Positions 36,828 through 47,121 of a DNA stretch of 64,000 bases are shown here, one piece after another. The stretch is from Pseudomonadota bacterium. GTDB taxonomy: Bacteria; Pseudomonadota; Alphaproteobacteria; Rhodospirillales; Rhodospirillaceae. A program made the translations under genes and the position numbers. The notes under the pieces are model-generated. The model ran no database searches. It was given only the letters and a program-made list of their open reading frames with translations, and was not told the origin of the DNA. Every line of letters begins with the position of its first letter. Within the stretch, counting starts at the first letter, position 1. The stretch spans positions 39,864 to 103,863 of the forward strand of contig JAIUPE010000003.1 of the NCBI GenBank assembly GCA_020160875.1, read 5' to 3'.

Positions 36828-39202
36828 TTTTCGGCCTGCGTATCCCAAACGACGGCGTAGCCGCCTTTGGCGAGGTTGAGCTGCGGAAGTTCCAGACGAA
36901 TCACGAACTCAGATGAGGCTGCCGGATCGAGCAGCGCCGCAGGCGCGGCCGCGGCCTCGGATTGAATGACTTCGTGCTTTTCGTTGTAGAGCTCGAGGCG
37001 CAGCCCCGGAACCGTGCGCGGGATCTCGCCAATGTTGGCGACATAGCCGCGCACCACCAGCGTTTCGACGCCGCCGATGCGCTGCAGGCGCTTCGAGGAT
37101 TCCGTGATGCTGAGGCCGTCGCCCGGCTTCGGCGCTTCCACACCGACCGTGTCGTAGAGCGCTTGGATTTGCGGCAGGATCTTGGCCAGCTCTGCGCGCG
37201 CGAACCACAGCGTCGCGACGATGATGCCGACGAAACCGGCCATCATGATGGCTGTCGTATAGGCGGGGTCGAGCGGCTTCCTGATTTTCACCGGCGTGGC
37301 CGGACCGGCGCGCCCACCGCCGGCGCGCGAGGCGATCTGCGCGAAGCCCTCGTCGGCGGCCTCCTCGGCGGCCTCTTCCGATTCGCCTTCGTCGGCCGAT
37401 CCGAAATTGGGACGATCCGCATCGGGATCGACAAGTTCTTCATCCTCGTCGGCGCCGGACGCGGCGGCGGCGGCGGCGGCGGCGGCGCTCTTGGCGCCCG
37501 GACCGCCGGACGCACCGGCTTCATCTTTCGTCGCGGCGGCGTCGGTCTTGAGTTCGCCCATGGCCTTCGGACTGCCCGTGGCGCCGGCCACGAGTTCAGC
37601 TTCAGCTTTTTTGCCCGCAGGACCGGCGCCGGGGCCGCCGCTCGCGCCGTTCTCGGAAAAGGGATCCGCTTCCTCGCCCGCAGCCGCTGCTGCCGGGGCG
37701 GCGGCTTGCGGACCCGCGCCCGGACCACCGCTCGCACCGGCGTCCAGCATCGACTGGCCGGGCTGTCCACCCGCGCCGGCCTTGTCGAGCATGGATTGAC
37801 CAGGCGCGCCGGGGGCGGCCTCTGAGCCGTCGAGGAGCGAACGCGCGCCCTGGCCGGGCGCGATAATTTCATTGGAGAGCTGCGACACTGCCGCGGCGCC
37901 GGGACCAGCAGGCAGGTTTGGATTCATCATCGATTGGCCGGGAGCGCCAGGAGCTCCTGGCGCACCGGGCTTCATCCAGGACACAGCCGCCTCGCCGGGC
38001 GCGCCCTGCATCCCCGCCTGCCCGCGCATGGACTGCCCGGGGATCGGCGCACCACCCGCGTTGCCCTGCATACCGGGCGGCATGGCGATGGGAACCGCGC
38101 CAGGGGTGCCCGGGGGCACGACTTGACCTTGCTGGTTCATCCAGGACACAGCCCCTTGACCCGGGGCTGGCGCCGAACCGGCCTGACCGCGCATGGACTG
38201 GCCCGGCATGACTGCGGCTTGGACCTGCCCTGGAGAATTGGGCACGCCCAGCGCCGCCGCCATGACATTCGCGCCGGGGCCGCCCATCGCGCCGGGCGGC
38301 ATGCCGGGCATAGCCCCCACGGGCATTTGGCCAGGGCCGCCTTGCATGCCCGGGGGCATGCTCGGCATGGCGACAGGCACCGCACCGGGGGTTCCCGGCG
38401 GTACGATCTGGCCTTGCGGATTCATCCACGACACCGCGCCCTGACCGGGCGCGGGCGCCGAGCCCGCTTGGCCGCGCATCGATTGACCCGGTAACGGAGC
38501 CGCGCCCGGACCGGCATGATCGCCGGCCATCCCGAGCGGAGCGCCTTGCGGCATCGTTTGTTGAGCGCCGGCCTGCTGCATCCATGAAACAGCGCCCGGA
38601 CCGCCTTGCGTCCCCGGCTGTTGCTGTGCGCCGGGTGCCCGGGCCGTGCCGGCGAACCACGACTGCGCGGTCGTCGGGGCGGCGCCAGGACCTTGGGTCG
38701 GACGCTGCTGGAACTGATTGCGCCGGGACATCATCGACACCGCGCCGGGCGGTACGGCCGGCGCGCCGGGCACCGGCGCGCCTGGATTCGGTTGCTGCTG
38801 GCGGATCTGTGCGGCCTGCACGTTGCGTCCAGGTTCGCGCGGCGCGCCAAGCGCACCGGCCTGCGCACCGCGTTGACCTTCAACGGCGCCAAGCGCGCTC
38901 GCGAGAAGATTCCGGGCGTTCTGCGCCGCGGTGGCCTGCGCGTTCGGAAGAGGCGGAACGCGCTGAATACCCTGCGGGCGCTGCGGTTGTTGCGGGCGCG
39001 CGGGCTGCGCGCCTGCCTGGGGATTCGCGGCCTGCGCCGCGTAGTCGTCGCCCATCACCGCCGCGAGGTCGAGCGATTCCACCTGCGCCGCCTGGTACCA
39101 GGAATGCTGGCAGGTGGCACACTTCAGCGCTCGGCCTTTTTTGCCGAGAAGCTCGCTGGGCAGCTCAAAGTGGGAGGCGCAGCTCGGACAGGTAATCCGC
39201 AT
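36824..39202 (-). CDS. ZitP-like zinc-finger/DUF3426 protein with long repetitive linker
   Basis: A 792-residue protein. Residues 1-37 are an MJ0042-type zinc ribbon (C5, C8, C28, C31). A Gly/Pro/Ala/Gln-rich linker runs from about 45 to 640; it repeats GQSMRGQAG three times and AVSWM-type motifs many times. An acidic stretch (DEDEELVDPDADRPNFGSAD) precedes one membrane helix (TAIMMAGFVGIIVATLWFA), and the last 140 residues match DUF3426. The same order of domains is known in Caulobacter ZitP, a polar protein that contacts PopZ; its linker is far shorter. A polar role is therefore a reasonable guess. The linker is the odd part. Confidence 0.85.
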   Translation of the reverse strand: MRITCPSCASHFELPSELLGKKGRALKCATCQHSWYQAAQVESLDLAAVMGDDYAAQAANPQAGAQPARPQQPQRPQGIQRVPPLPNAQATAAQNARNLLASALGAVEGQRGAQAGALGAPREPGRNVQAAQIRQQQPNPGAPVPGAPAVPPGAVSMMSRRNQFQQRPTQGPGAAPTTAQSWFAGTARAPGAQQQPGTQGGPGAVSWMQQAGAQQTMPQGAPLGMAGDHAGPGAAPLPGQSMRGQAGSAPAPGQGAVSWMNPQGQIVPPGTPGAVPVAMPSMPPGMQGGPGQMPVGAMPGMPPGAMGGPGANVMAAALGVPNSPGQVQAAVMPGQSMRGQAGSAPAPGQGAVSWMNQQGQVVPPGTPGAVPIAMPPGMQGNAGGAPIPGQSMRGQAGMQGAPGEAAVSWMKPGAPGAPGAPGQSMMNPNLPAGPGAAAVSQLSNEIIAPGQGARSLLDGSEAAPGAPGQSMLDKAGAGGQPGQSMLDAGASGGPGAGPQAAAPAAAAAGEEADPFSENGASGGPGAGPAGKKAEAELVAGATGSPKAMGELKTDAAATKDEAGASGGPGAKSAAAAAAAAASGADEDEELVDPDADRPNFGSADEGESEEAAEEAADEGFAQIASRAGGGRAGPATPVKIRKPLDPAYTTAIMMAGFVGIIVATLWFARAELAKILPQIQALYDTVGVEAPKPGDGLSITESSKRLQRIGGVETLVVRGYVANIGEIPRTVPGLRLELYNEKHEVIQSEAAAAPAALLDPAASSEFVIRLELPQLNLAKGGYAVVWDTQAEN
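37461..37487. repeat. (GCG)9 triplet repeat
   Basis: Nine perfect GCG triplets lie in the coding region of the zinc-finger protein, where they encode part of a run of alanines. Slippage would change the Ala-run length without shifting the frame. Confidence 0.8.
37971..38496 (-). repeat. Coding repeats in the zinc-finger protein linker
   Basis: Two long units (about 38366-38496 and 38081-38211) and a shorter third (about 37971-38053) encode GQSMRGQAG followed by APGQGAVSWMN and PPGTPGAVP segments. The units are diverged at the DNA level but very similar at the protein level, which suggests old duplications kept by selection. Confidence 0.75.
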
Positions 39203-39319
39203 TCGTTAACCACTTATACGAACGTCATTCTTCTATAGTACAAACAGGCGTGTTAATGGGAACTAAACGCCTCTCCAAGAGGGTTACCGAAGCGTAAATA
39301 TAGTATCGGATCACTCCGG

Positions 39320-40054
39320 ATGGCGCTTGTCCGCAAAAAAACCGACTTTGTCGGCGACACAGTTCAACTAGAAGCTGTCGGACTGCGGTATGCGGACGGA
39401 CCGGATATTTTCTCCGACGTCTCCTTCACGATCCCTCAAAGCTCCTTCCACTTCCTGACCGGCCCCTCAGGCGCGGGGAAGACCTCGCTGCTCAGCCTGA
39501 TGTATCTGGCCAAGCGGCCGACCCGCGGCAAACTCATGCTGTTCGGCGATGACGTGACGGACGCCAAGCGCACGCGGCTCCCGGCCATCCGGAGACGATT
39601 AGGCGTGGTGTTCCAGGACTTCCGCCTGCTTGAGCATATGACGGCCTTCGACAACGTGGCGCTGCCGCTGCGGATTGCGAACGTCAGCGAGACAGTGGTG
39701 GAACGGAACGTCTCCGAGCTTTTGAAATGGGTGGGCCTTGAAGAACAGATGCAGGCGCGCCCCTCCGTTCTTTCCGGCGGCCAACAGCAACGCATCGCCA
39801 TCGCACGCGCCGTTGTGCACCGCCCCAAACTGATCCTGGCCGACGAGCCGACAGGCAACGTCGACGACGCCATCGCCGTACGTCTGATGCAGCTGTTCGT
39901 CGAGCTGCACAAACTGGGCGCGAGCGTGATCATCGCCACCCACAACGAACACCTCGTCGCGCGCTTCCCGTTCCCGCGTCTTCACCTGAATGAAGGCAAG
40001 GTGACGGCGCTGCCGCCGATGCAAGCCTCCGAGATCGGCGTGGTGGCATCGTGA
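39320..40054 (+). CDS. ftsE: Cell division ATP-binding protein FtsE
   Basis: A 244-residue ABC ATPase with Walker [10 protein letters not shown], the signature [15 protein letters not shown], Walker [11 protein letters not shown] and the H-loop IATHNEH. FtsE with FtsX controls periplasmic amidase activation at the septum. The N-terminal 15 residues extend past the usual FtsE start. ftsX follows with a four-base GTGA overlap. Confidence 0.93.
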   Translation: MALVRKKTDFVGDTVQLEAVGLRYADGPDIFSDVSFTIPQSSFHFLTGPSGAGKTSLLSLMYLAKRPTRGKLMLFGDDVTDAKRTRLPAIRRRLGVVFQDFRLLEHMTAFDNVALPLRIANVSETVVERNVSELLKWVGLEEQMQARPSVLSGGQQQRIAIARAVVHRPKLILADEPTGNVDDAIAVRLMQLFVELHKLGASVIIATHNEHLVARFPFPRLHLNEGKVTALPPMQASEIGVVAS

Positions 40055-40941
40055 TCGCGCTACGCTCGGAACTCCCACTAAAAAAAGGCGACGCCTCGGG
40101 CCGCTTCGTGGTGTGGCTCGTGATGGTGTTGGTGTTCATGGCCTCCATCGCGGTGACGACCAACGCCTATATCGGCGCGCTGCTCGGTCATTGGAGCCAG
40201 AGCGTGACCGGCACGCTTACCATCCAGATCCCCGTGATGCTGGATGCGAATGACCCGGCATCGACCGCCGCGACGGAAAAAGTGCTCGACGTGCTGCACC
40301 GTCATCCGGCCGTGGAAAACGCGGCGACGGTGCCGCGCGAAAAGGTCACCGAGCTGTTGAAACCCTGGTTCGGCGCCGGCGAAACCATCGCCGACCTGCC
40401 GCTGCCGGTGCTGATCGATGTACGGATGTCCGCCAGCGAAGCGTCGGCCATCGCGGCGGTCTCGAATGCCGTGCAAACCGCGGCGCCCGGCGCCGTGATC
40501 GACGATCATCGGGCCTGGCTGAACCGCGTGATCGGATTGGCCGAAGGCCTCGGCGCCATCGCGCTGACGACCATGGCTCTTGTGACGGGCGCGCTAGGTT
40601 TGACGATCGTTTTTGCAACCCGGGCAAGTCTCGCCGCGTTCGCGCAAGTCATCGACGTGCTGCATGTGGTGGGCGCGAAGGACGGATATATCGCCGGACA
40701 GTTCGCGCGCCGCGCTCTTTTGCAGAGTCTCCTTGGCGGTTTCGCGGGGCTCGCGATTTATGCGCCGACCCTAGGCTTCATCGCCTGGCTCGCGAGCCGG
40801 ATCGAGGACGGCATCCTTCCCGACGTGCGCTTTCCCGTAAGCCTATGGCTCACCCTCGCGGTCCTGCCCCTCGCGGCGGGAGCGATCGCCATGATCACGG
40901 CGAATGTGACGGTCAGACGGGCCTTAAGCGCTAAAGTCTGA
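40051..40941 (+). CDS. ftsX: Cell division permease FtsX
   Basis: A 296-residue protein with four membrane helices (about 22-44, 168-192, 220-245, 262-285) and a periplasmic loop after the first, the FtsX plan. It starts at GTG 40051 overlapping the ftsE stop. With FtsE it passes ATP-driven shape changes across the membrane to murein hydrolase activators. Confidence 0.9.
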   Translation: MIALRSELPLKKGDASGRFVVWLVMVLVFMASIAVTTNAYIGALLGHWSQSVTGTLTIQIPVMLDANDPASTAATEKVLDVLHRHPAVENAATVPREKVTELLKPWFGAGETIADLPLPVLIDVRMSASEASAIAAVSNAVQTAAPGAVIDDHRAWLNRVIGLAEGLGAIALTTMALVTGALGLTIVFATRASLAAFAQVIDVLHVVGAKDGYIAGQFARRALLQSLLGGFAGLAIYAPTLGFIAWLASRIEDGILPDVRFPVSLWLTLAVLPLAAGAIAMITANVTVRRALSAKV

Positions 40942-40979
40942 TCCCTGTTTTGCCCGCCGAGATAGTGTAGCATCGCGCC

Positions 40980-41603
40980 ATGCAGGCCATTTTGTGGAAA
41001 TTGCTGGTCGTGGCGGCGGGGTCCGTCCTCCTTGCGTGGACGGCCGGCTTCCTGTGGTTCGCCTCGACCATTCCTTCCGATGTCGCGGACACTTCGACGC
41101 ATACCGACGCTATTGTCGCGCTGACCGGCGGCGCAGAACGCATCGAGACCGGTGTCAAATTGCTATCGGATGGACTCGCCGAACGCCTGTTCGTGTCGGG
41201 CGCGGGCGAGCAGGTGCGCACAGCCGATATTCTCGGCCGCTCAACCCCCATCAGCCCGGAACTCGCCGCAAACATCACCATCGGGAAAGCGGCCGTGGAT
41301 ACCCCAGGAAATGCGATCGAGACCGCCGCGTGGGTGCGCAGTCAGAACATGCGTTCGATCCGCCTCGTGACCGCCGCCTATCATATGCGCCGGAGCCTTC
41401 TGGAGTTCCACGACGCGATGCCGGAGGTGGAGATCGTGCCGCACGCCGTCTTCCCCACCGCCGTCAAACGCGACTGGTGGCGCTGGCCGGGCACGGCGAG
41501 CCTGATCGCCCGCGAATACACGAAATTCCTTCTCACCTGGGCGCGCCAGAGCTTGGAGACCGATGCGTCTCCAAGCCTTGCCCAAACCGACGCGCAGACC
41601 TAA
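40980..41603 (+). CDS. DUF218/YdcF-family membrane-anchored protein
   Basis: A 207-residue protein with one N-terminal membrane helix and a Rossmann-like DUF218 domain: DAIVALTGGAERIETGVKLL, RLFVSGAG, the NAIETAAWV segment and LVTAAYHMRRSLLEF. Relatives include SanA, ElyC and YdcF, linked to envelope integrity and lipid-carrier metabolism, with no certain enzymatic role. It sits between ftsX and the acyltransferase. Confidence 0.87.
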   Translation: MQAILWKLLVVAAGSVLLAWTAGFLWFASTIPSDVADTSTHTDAIVALTGGAERIETGVKLLSDGLAERLFVSGAGEQVRTADILGRSTPISPELAANITIGKAAVDTPGNAIETAAWVRSQNMRSIRLVTAAYHMRRSLLEFHDAMPEVEIVPHAVFPTAVKRDWWRWPGTASLIAREYTKFLLTWARQSLETDASPSLAQTDAQT

Positions 41604-41615
41604 ACCAGCGCCACC

Positions 41616-42323
41616 ATGGGTTTCGTTCTCATCCGATCTTGGATCTATCTGTTCGCGTTCGTGACGTGGACCATCGGCCTTGCGCTTATATGCACGCCGC
41701 TGCTCATTTCCCGGCGCACGACCGTGGGCGCCATCCGCGTGTGGGTACACGGCGTGCGGCGCCTCGCGCGCGTGATCTGCGGCGTGACCTTCCGCAGCGA
41801 GGGCCGCGAGAACCTGCCCAAAGGCCCCTGCATCGTCGCCGCGCAGCACCAGTCGTCGTTCGAGACCTATGAGATGTTCCTCGAACTCGAGAATCCGGTG
41901 TTCGTGCTGAAGCGCGAACTCATCTATATCCCGGTTGTCGGTTGGTACATGCAGCGCGCGGGCCTTGTGCATATCGACCGCGGCGCCGGCGCGACCGCCA
42001 TGCGCAAGATGTTCCGCGAGGCGCAAGAGGCGCTCGCGGCTGGGAATCAGGTGGTCATCTTTCCAGAAGGCACCCGTGTGAAGCCGGGCACGAGCGTTCC
42101 GTATAAGCCGGGCGTCGCGGCGCTTTACGCGCATTGCGACGCGCCGGTGATCCCCATGTCGCTGAACACCGGCGCCATCTGGGGCAAGACCCGCATCCTG
42201 AAGCGCCCTGGCGAGATTGTGTTCCGCTATCGCCCGGCGCTACCTAAGGGGTTGTCACGCGACGAAATGCTCGCGGAATTGCGCGTCCGCCTTGAAACCA
42301 CGGACAGCGAACCGCTCCCCTAG
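41616..42323 (+). CDS. plsC: 1-acyl-sn-glycerol-3-phosphate acyltransferase, PlsC type
   Basis: A 235-residue membrane-bound acyltransferase. Motif I reads HQSSFE (His plus four plus Glu), motif III is IFPEGTRVKPG, and motif IV lies in APVIPMSLNTG. It forms phosphatidic acid from lysophosphatidic acid. Glu in place of Asp in motif I is, as far as I recall, common in alphaproteobacterial PlsC. The cell may have further PlsC copies. Confidence 0.9.
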   Translation: MGFVLIRSWIYLFAFVTWTIGLALICTPLLISRRTTVGAIRVWVHGVRRLARVICGVTFRSEGRENLPKGPCIVAAQHQSSFETYEMFLELENPVFVLKRELIYIPVVGWYMQRAGLVHIDRGAGATAMRKMFREAQEALAAGNQVVIFPEGTRVKPGTSVPYKPGVAALYAHCDAPVIPMSLNTGAIWGKTRILKRPGEIVFRYRPALPKGLSRDEMLAELRVRLETTDSEPLP

Positions 42324-42385
42324 GCGGAACACCCGCGGCCCTTCCGGCATTATGACCGGGTATTTTGGTCACGGAGAGTTTTGTC

Positions 42386-42577
42386 ATGTTCATTCGCAGA
42401 AAACGCGGCCTGCTCTCTAAGGTAGTGCCGCTGCTCGCCATCGCCGGAGTCGCCCAGTCGCTGATGCAGCGCCGTGGCCGGCGCGTGGGCACGTTCAGAA
42501 AATTGATTGGGACGGCAGGTCTGGCCGCGATCGCGATGCAGAAAGCGGCGAACCCGAAGCCGCGGCGCTGGCACTAG
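42386..42577 (+). CDS. Small basic hydrophobic protein, 63 residues
   Basis: The ATG at 42386 has a good GGAGAG ribosome site (42373-42378) seven bases upstream. The product is strongly basic at both ends, with two short hydrophobic stretches ([15 protein letters not shown] and [16 protein letters not shown]). It ends in a CTAG shared with the convergent permease stop. I do not recognise the family; a small membrane-associated protein is likely. Confidence 0.6.
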   Translation: MFIRRKRGLLSKVVPLLAIAGVAQSLMQRRGRRVGTFRKLIGTAGLAAIAMQKAANPKPRRWH

Positions 42578-43362
42578 TTCTTCAGCCGGTATCCGGTCTT
42601 GAAGATCCAGCTGACCGCGACGAGACCGCCGAGGAAGAAAATGGCGGTCATCAGCATGCTGACCTCCACGCCGACGTCCGACGTTCCGTAGAAGCACCAG
42701 CGGAACGCGCTGATGATATACACGATTGGGTTGAACAGCGTGATCGTGCGCCAGGCGCCCGGCAGCATGTCGATGGAGTAGAAGGCGCCGCCAAGGAACG
42801 TCAGCGGTGTGACCACCAGCATCGGGATGAAACTAAGTTGCTCGAATGAGCGCGCCCAGATGCCGGTGATGAAGCCCAGCAGGGCGAAGGTCGCCGAGGT
42901 CAACACCAGGAAGCCGATCATCGCGATGGGATGATGGATACGGATATCGACGAAGAAGGTCGAGGTGGTGAGGATGATAAGGCCGAGGATCACAGACTTT
43001 GTCGCCGCCGCACCGACATAACCAAGCACGGTTTCAACAGGCGAGATCGGCGCCGAAAGCAGTTCGTAAATCGTGCCGGTGAATTTCGGAAAGTAGATGC
43101 CGAAGGAACCGTTGGACATGCTTTCCGCCAGGATCGTCAGCATGATCATGCCGGGCACGATGAAGGCGCCGTAAGGGACGCCGCCGACTTCCGACATGCG
43201 CCCACCGATGGCCGAGCCGAACACCACGAAATAGAGCGAGGTGGTCAGCACCGGCGTGAGGATGCTTTGCCCGGCCGTGCGCAGGAAGCGCGCCATTTCG
43301 AAACGGAAAATCGCCCAAACGCCATAGCGGTTAAAGCCGAGGATCTGCTGTTCGCTGCTCAT
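42574..43362 (-). CDS. ABC-2 type transporter permease
   Basis: A 262-residue permease with six membrane segments and the ABC-2 motif [21 protein letters not shown]. It is translationally coupled to the ATPase gene upstream (four-base overlap). The pair resembles YadG/YadH-type exporters, with unknown substrate. It is a paralogue of the orphan permease at 19558-20382. Confidence 0.92.
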   Translation of the reverse strand: MSSEQQILGFNRYGVWAIFRFEMARFLRTAGQSILTPVLTTSLYFVVFGSAIGGRMSEVGGVPYGAFIVPGMIMLTILAESMSNGSFGIYFPKFTGTIYELLSAPISPVETVLGYVGAAATKSVILGLIILTTSTFFVDIRIHHPIAMIGFLVLTSATFALLGFITGIWARSFEQLSFIPMLVVTPLTFLGGAFYSIDMLPGAWRTITLFNPIVYIISAFRWCFYGTSDVGVEVSMLMTAIFFLGGLVAVSWIFKTGYRLKN

Positions 43363-44285
43363 TTGCGCTCGCTCACCAGGCTGACGAAAATGTCTTCAAG
43401 CGAGCTTTGGTGCGTGTTGAGGTCCTTGAACGCGACGCCAATGTCGGTCATGCGCCGTAGAAGCGACGGAATGCCCGTGCGCTCGGCTTTGCCGTCGTAC
43501 GTATATTCAAGGACGGAGCCGTCGCTTTTGAGCACGAGATTCCAGTCGGCCAACTCGGGCGGGACGGTTTTCAACGGTTCCTGAAGCTGCAAGGTGAGTT
43601 GCTTCTTGCCAAGCTTCTGCATCAACACGGTCTTCTCTTCGACCAGGATCAACTCGCCCTTACTGATGACGCCGACGCGGTCGGCCATTTCCTCGGCTTC
43701 CTCGATGTAGTGCGTGGTGAGGATGATGGTGACTCCCGCGTCGCGCAGTTGACGCACGAGATTCCACATATCCTTGCGCAGCTCGACATCAACACCGGCG
43801 GTCGGTTCGTCGAGGAATAGGATCTTCGGCTCGTGCGCGAGCGCCTTGGCGATCATCACCCGGCGCTTCATGCCGCCCGACAGGGTCATGATCTTGTCGT
43901 TGCGCTTCTCCCAGAGGGTGAGCGAACGCAGGACTTTTTCGATAAGGGCCGGATCGACCGGGCGGCCGAACAGGCCGCGCGACAGGCGGACGCTGGTGGC
44001 CACGGTTTCAAAAGCATCGGTCGCCAGTTCCTGCGGCACCAGGGCGATCTTGAAGCGCGCCTGACGGTAGTCCTTTTGAATGTCGTGGCCGTCGGCGACG
44101 ATCTTGCCGGTGCTCGGCGTCACGATGCCGCAGACGATATTGATGAGCGTGGATTTGCCCGCGCCATTGGGCCCGAGAAGGGCGAAGATTTCGCCTCTGT
44201 TGATCTCAAGATCGACACGCTTGAGGGCTTGAAGACCCGAAGTGTAGGTCTTGCTGACGTTCGAGATCGAAAGGATCGGGGACAT
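43359..44285 (-). CDS. ABC transporter ATP-binding protein
   Basis: From ATG 44285 ([16 protein letters not shown]) the protein has 308 residues. Motifs: Walker [14 protein letters not shown], signature [19 protein letters not shown], Walker [13 protein letters not shown] and H-loop [11 protein letters not shown]. The C-terminal 80 residues follow the DrrA/YadG pattern. The frame upstream of ATG 44285 has no homology. It works with the permease behind it. Confidence 0.94.
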   Translation of the reverse strand: MSPILSISNVSKTYTSGLQALKRVDLEINRGEIFALLGPNGAGKSTLINIVCGIVTPSTGKIVADGHDIQKDYRQARFKIALVPQELATDAFETVATSVRLSRGLFGRPVDPALIEKVLRSLTLWEKRNDKIMTLSGGMKRRVMIAKALAHEPKILFLDEPTAGVDVELRKDMWNLVRQLRDAGVTIILTTHYIEEAEEMADRVGVISKGELILVEEKTVLMQKLGKKQLTLQLQEPLKTVPPELADWNLVLKSDGSVLEYTYDGKAERTGIPSLLRRMTDIGVAFKDLNTHQSSLEDIFVSLVSERK

Positions 44286-44469
44286 ACGGGACCAAGGCGG
44301 GATGACGCGGCCAACGTACGTGTAAGACCGCGCGGACGCAAGCGGGTGCGGGATATTGCAGTGCAACGTTCGGCGTAAAAATCAAGAGCAATCCGCGTTG
44401 GAATTCACCGGCGATTTTTTCTATTTTGCGCCGCTCGTTTCAGTTTCGACTTCCTCCCTTAGGAACCTT

Positions 44470-46803
44470 ATGGCCCTCGACGTTCTTCCCGCGCTTCGCA
44501 TCGCTCAGACCATCGCCGCCGAGATCACCGCCAAACCGGCCCAGGTCGCCGCGGCCGTTACCCTTCTCGACGAAGGCGCCACGGTGCCCTTCATCGCCCG
44601 CTACCGTAAGGAAGTGACGGGTGGTCTTGATGACACACAACTGCGCGTTCTGGCTGAACGGCTTGTCTACCTGCGGGAGATGGATTCCCGCCGCGACGCG
44701 ATCCTGGCCTCGATCAAGGAACAGGGAAAGCTGACCGAAGAGCTTGAGAAAAAGATCGCCGGCGCGGAGACCAAGGCCGAACTGGAAGATATCTACCTGC
44801 CCTTCAAGCCGAAGCGCCGCACCAAGGCGGAGATCGCCAAGGAAAACGGTCTGCTGCCACTGGCCGAGGGCATCCTCGCCGACCGCGCCGCGGTTCCGGC
44901 CGAAATGGCTGCCGGTTACGTGAACGAGAAAGTAGCCGACGTGAAGGCCGCGCTGGAAGGCGCGCGCGACATCCTTTCTGAACAATTCGCCGAAAACGCG
45001 GACCTGGTCGGACGCCTGCGTAACTATATGAAGGAGCGCGCCGTGCTGCGCTCGCGCGTGTCCGAGGGCAAACAGACGGAGGGCGCGAAATTCTCCGACT
45101 ATTTCGATCACTCCGAACGCTGGGCCAATGTGGCCGGACACCGCGCGCTGGCCATGCTGCGCGGACGCAATGAAGAGATCCTGATGCTCGATCTCGAAGT
45201 CGACGCGGACGACCCCTCGACCGTCAAGCCGGCCGAGCAGATGATCGCGGACACGTATGCGATTGGGAAGAAACTCCCCGGCGATCAGTGGCTGGCCACC
45301 GTCGCGAGCTGGACGTGGAAGGTGAAGCTTCTGACGCGCCTGTCCATCGACCTGATGACCGATTTGCGCACACGCGCCGAGGAAGAGGCGATCAACGTGT
45401 TTGCCCGCAACTTGAAAGACCTGCTGCTGGCGGCCCCCGCCGGCTCGCGCGCGACCATGGGCCTTGATCCCGGGATTCGCACCGGCGTGAAGGTCGCCGT
45501 CATCGACAGCACCGGCAAAGTGCTCGCCACGACGACGGTTTATCCGTTCCCACCGCGCAACGACGTGCGCGGCACGCAATTGGAGCTCGCGAGTCTGATC
45601 CGCAAACACGGCGTCGAACTGATCGCCATCGGCAACGGCACCGGCAGCCGCGAGACGGAGAAGCTGGTGGCCGACATGCTCGCGGCGATTCCCGGCAACG
45701 CGAAGCCGCTCAAGGTCATCGTCAGCGAAGCCGGCGCCTCCGTGTATTCGGCCTCGGAACTCGCCGCGAAAGAGTTCCCCGAACTCGACGTCTCGCTGCG
45801 CGGCGCGGTGTCGATCGCGCGCCGCCTGCAAGACCCGCTGGCGGAACTGGTGAAGATCGAACCGAAATCGATCGGTGTCGGCCAGTACCAGCACGACGTC
45901 GACCAGTACAAACTCGGCCGTTCGTTGGAAGCGGTCGTGGAAGACGCCGTGAACGCCGTGGGCGTGGACCTCAACACGGCCTCGGCCTCGTTGCTGGCGC
46001 GCGTGTCGGGCCTCACCTCATCGCTCGCCGATTCCATCGTCGCGCACCGCAACACCGCGGGCGCCTTCAAGGAACGCAAGGAACTGTTGAAGGTCGCGCG
46101 TCTCGGACAGCGCACGTTCGAACAATGCGCCGGGTTCCTGCGCATCCCGAACGGCACAGAGCCGCTCGATGCGTCCGCCGTCCACCCGGAAGCTTACGAT
46201 GTCGCCAAGAAGATCGTCGCGGCCTGCGGGCGCGACGTACGCGAACTGATGGGCGACAGCGCCGCCCTGAAAGCCCTCGACGCCAAGGTGTTCGTGGACG
46301 AGAAGTTCGGCCTGCCGACCGTGCGCGACATCATCTCGGAATTGGAGAAACCGGGCCGCGATCCGCGTCCGTCCTTCAAGACCGCGACTTTCGCGGAGGG
46401 TGTCGAGGAACTGAAAGACCTGGTGCCGGGCATGCTGCTGGAAGGCACCGTGACCAACGTGGCCGCTTTCGGCGCCTTCGTCGATATCGGCGTCCACCAG
46501 GATGGATTGGTGCATGTCTCGCAGCTCGCCGACCGCTTCATCAAGGATGCCCATGAGGTCGTCAAAGCGGGCGATGTGGTGAAGGTGCGCGTGCTGGAGG
46601 TCGATATGGCGCGCAAGCGTATCAGCCTCACCATGAAGAAGGACGGCAGCGCCGCGCCGGCGCCGCGCGGCGAAAAACGCGATGCCGGCCCGCGCGGCCC
46701 GTCGGTGCAGAACTTCAATAAGCGCGAAAACAAACCGTCCGCGCCCTCGCAAGGCGCATTCGGCGCCGCTTTCGCGGAAGCCTTGAAGCGCAAATCCACC
46801 TAA
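44470..46803 (+). CDS. tex: Transcription accessory protein Tex
   Basis: From ATG 44470 ([12 protein letters not shown]), with TAGGAA upstream, the protein has 777 residues. It has the Tex N-terminal HTH region ([20 protein letters not shown]), a YqgF/RNase H-like domain ([17 protein letters not shown] pattern, here [10 protein letters not shown]), helix-hairpin-helix repeats ([18 protein letters not shown]) and a C-terminal S1 domain ([20 protein letters not shown]). Tex binds nucleic acid and affects transcription and stress tolerance. A Pro/Arg-rich tail ends it. Confidence 0.95.
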   Translation: MALDVLPALRIAQTIAAEITAKPAQVAAAVTLLDEGATVPFIARYRKEVTGGLDDTQLRVLAERLVYLREMDSRRDAILASIKEQGKLTEELEKKIAGAETKAELEDIYLPFKPKRRTKAEIAKENGLLPLAEGILADRAAVPAEMAAGYVNEKVADVKAALEGARDILSEQFAENADLVGRLRNYMKERAVLRSRVSEGKQTEGAKFSDYFDHSERWANVAGHRALAMLRGRNEEILMLDLEVDADDPSTVKPAEQMIADTYAIGKKLPGDQWLATVASWTWKVKLLTRLSIDLMTDLRTRAEEEAINVFARNLKDLLLAAPAGSRATMGLDPGIRTGVKVAVIDSTGKVLATTTVYPFPPRNDVRGTQLELASLIRKHGVELIAIGNGTGSRETEKLVADMLAAIPGNAKPLKVIVSEAGASVYSASELAAKEFPELDVSLRGAVSIARRLQDPLAELVKIEPKSIGVGQYQHDVDQYKLGRSLEAVVEDAVNAVGVDLNTASASLLARVSGLTSSLADSIVAHRNTAGAFKERKELLKVARLGQRTFEQCAGFLRIPNGTEPLDASAVHPEAYDVAKKIVAACGRDVRELMGDSAALKALDAKVFVDEKFGLPTVRDIISELEKPGRDPRPSFKTATFAEGVEELKDLVPGMLLEGTVTNVAAFGAFVDIGVHQDGLVHVSQLADRFIKDAHEVVKAGDVVKVRVLEVDMARKRISLTMKKDGSAAPAPRGEKRDAGPRGPSVQNFNKRENKPSAPSQGAFGAAFAEALKRKST

Positions 46804-46857
46804 CGAAACAAAATCCAGGTGGGGTGCATTCCTCTTAGATAACAGGAGGAGCACCCC

Positions 46858-47121
46858 ATGACGGTCACGTATGAGGTTGTCGAGCACGACGGCGGCTGGG
46901 CCTATCGTGTGAAGGATGTCTATTCCGAAACCTTTCCGAGTCACGGCAAAGCGCGCGCGGCGGCGCGCAACGCGTCCCAACGCCAACACCTCGGCGGCCT
47001 CTCCGCCGCGATCTCCTACCAGGACGGCGAAAGCCGCTGGCACACCGAGATGGTGGGCGGCAATGACAGGCCGGAGACCGAAGTGGTCGATTCAAGCGAC
47101 CCGGACGGCAAGCCGTACTAA
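46858..47121 (+). CDS. DUF2188-like small protein
   Basis: An 87-residue protein with the DUF2188 pattern: HDGGWAYRVKDVYSETFPSH, followed by a helix AARNASQRQH and a final strand region with RWHTE. A very strong AGGAGG ribosome site precedes ATG 46858. The family has no known function. The stop (TAA) overlaps the stop of the convergent gene. Confidence 0.78.
   Translation: MTVTYEVVEHDGGWAYRVKDVYSETFPSHGKARAAARNASQRQHLGGLSAAISYQDGESRWHTEMVGGNDRPETEVVDSSDPDGKPY

Noticed and set aside
36962..37825. Long plus-strand ORF opposite the zinc-finger protein
   Set aside because: It is a low-complexity shadow of the repetitive linker; the minus-strand frame has the zinc finger, membrane helix and DUF3426 domain.
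37971..38496. CRISPR-like array
   Set aside because: The repeats are in-frame coding units of unequal length within a gene, without constant spacer size.
41616..42323. PlsC motif I with Glu instead of Asp as a sign of an inactive enzyme
   Set aside because: Alphaproteobacterial homologues, as I recall, often have HX4E; motifs III and IV are intact.
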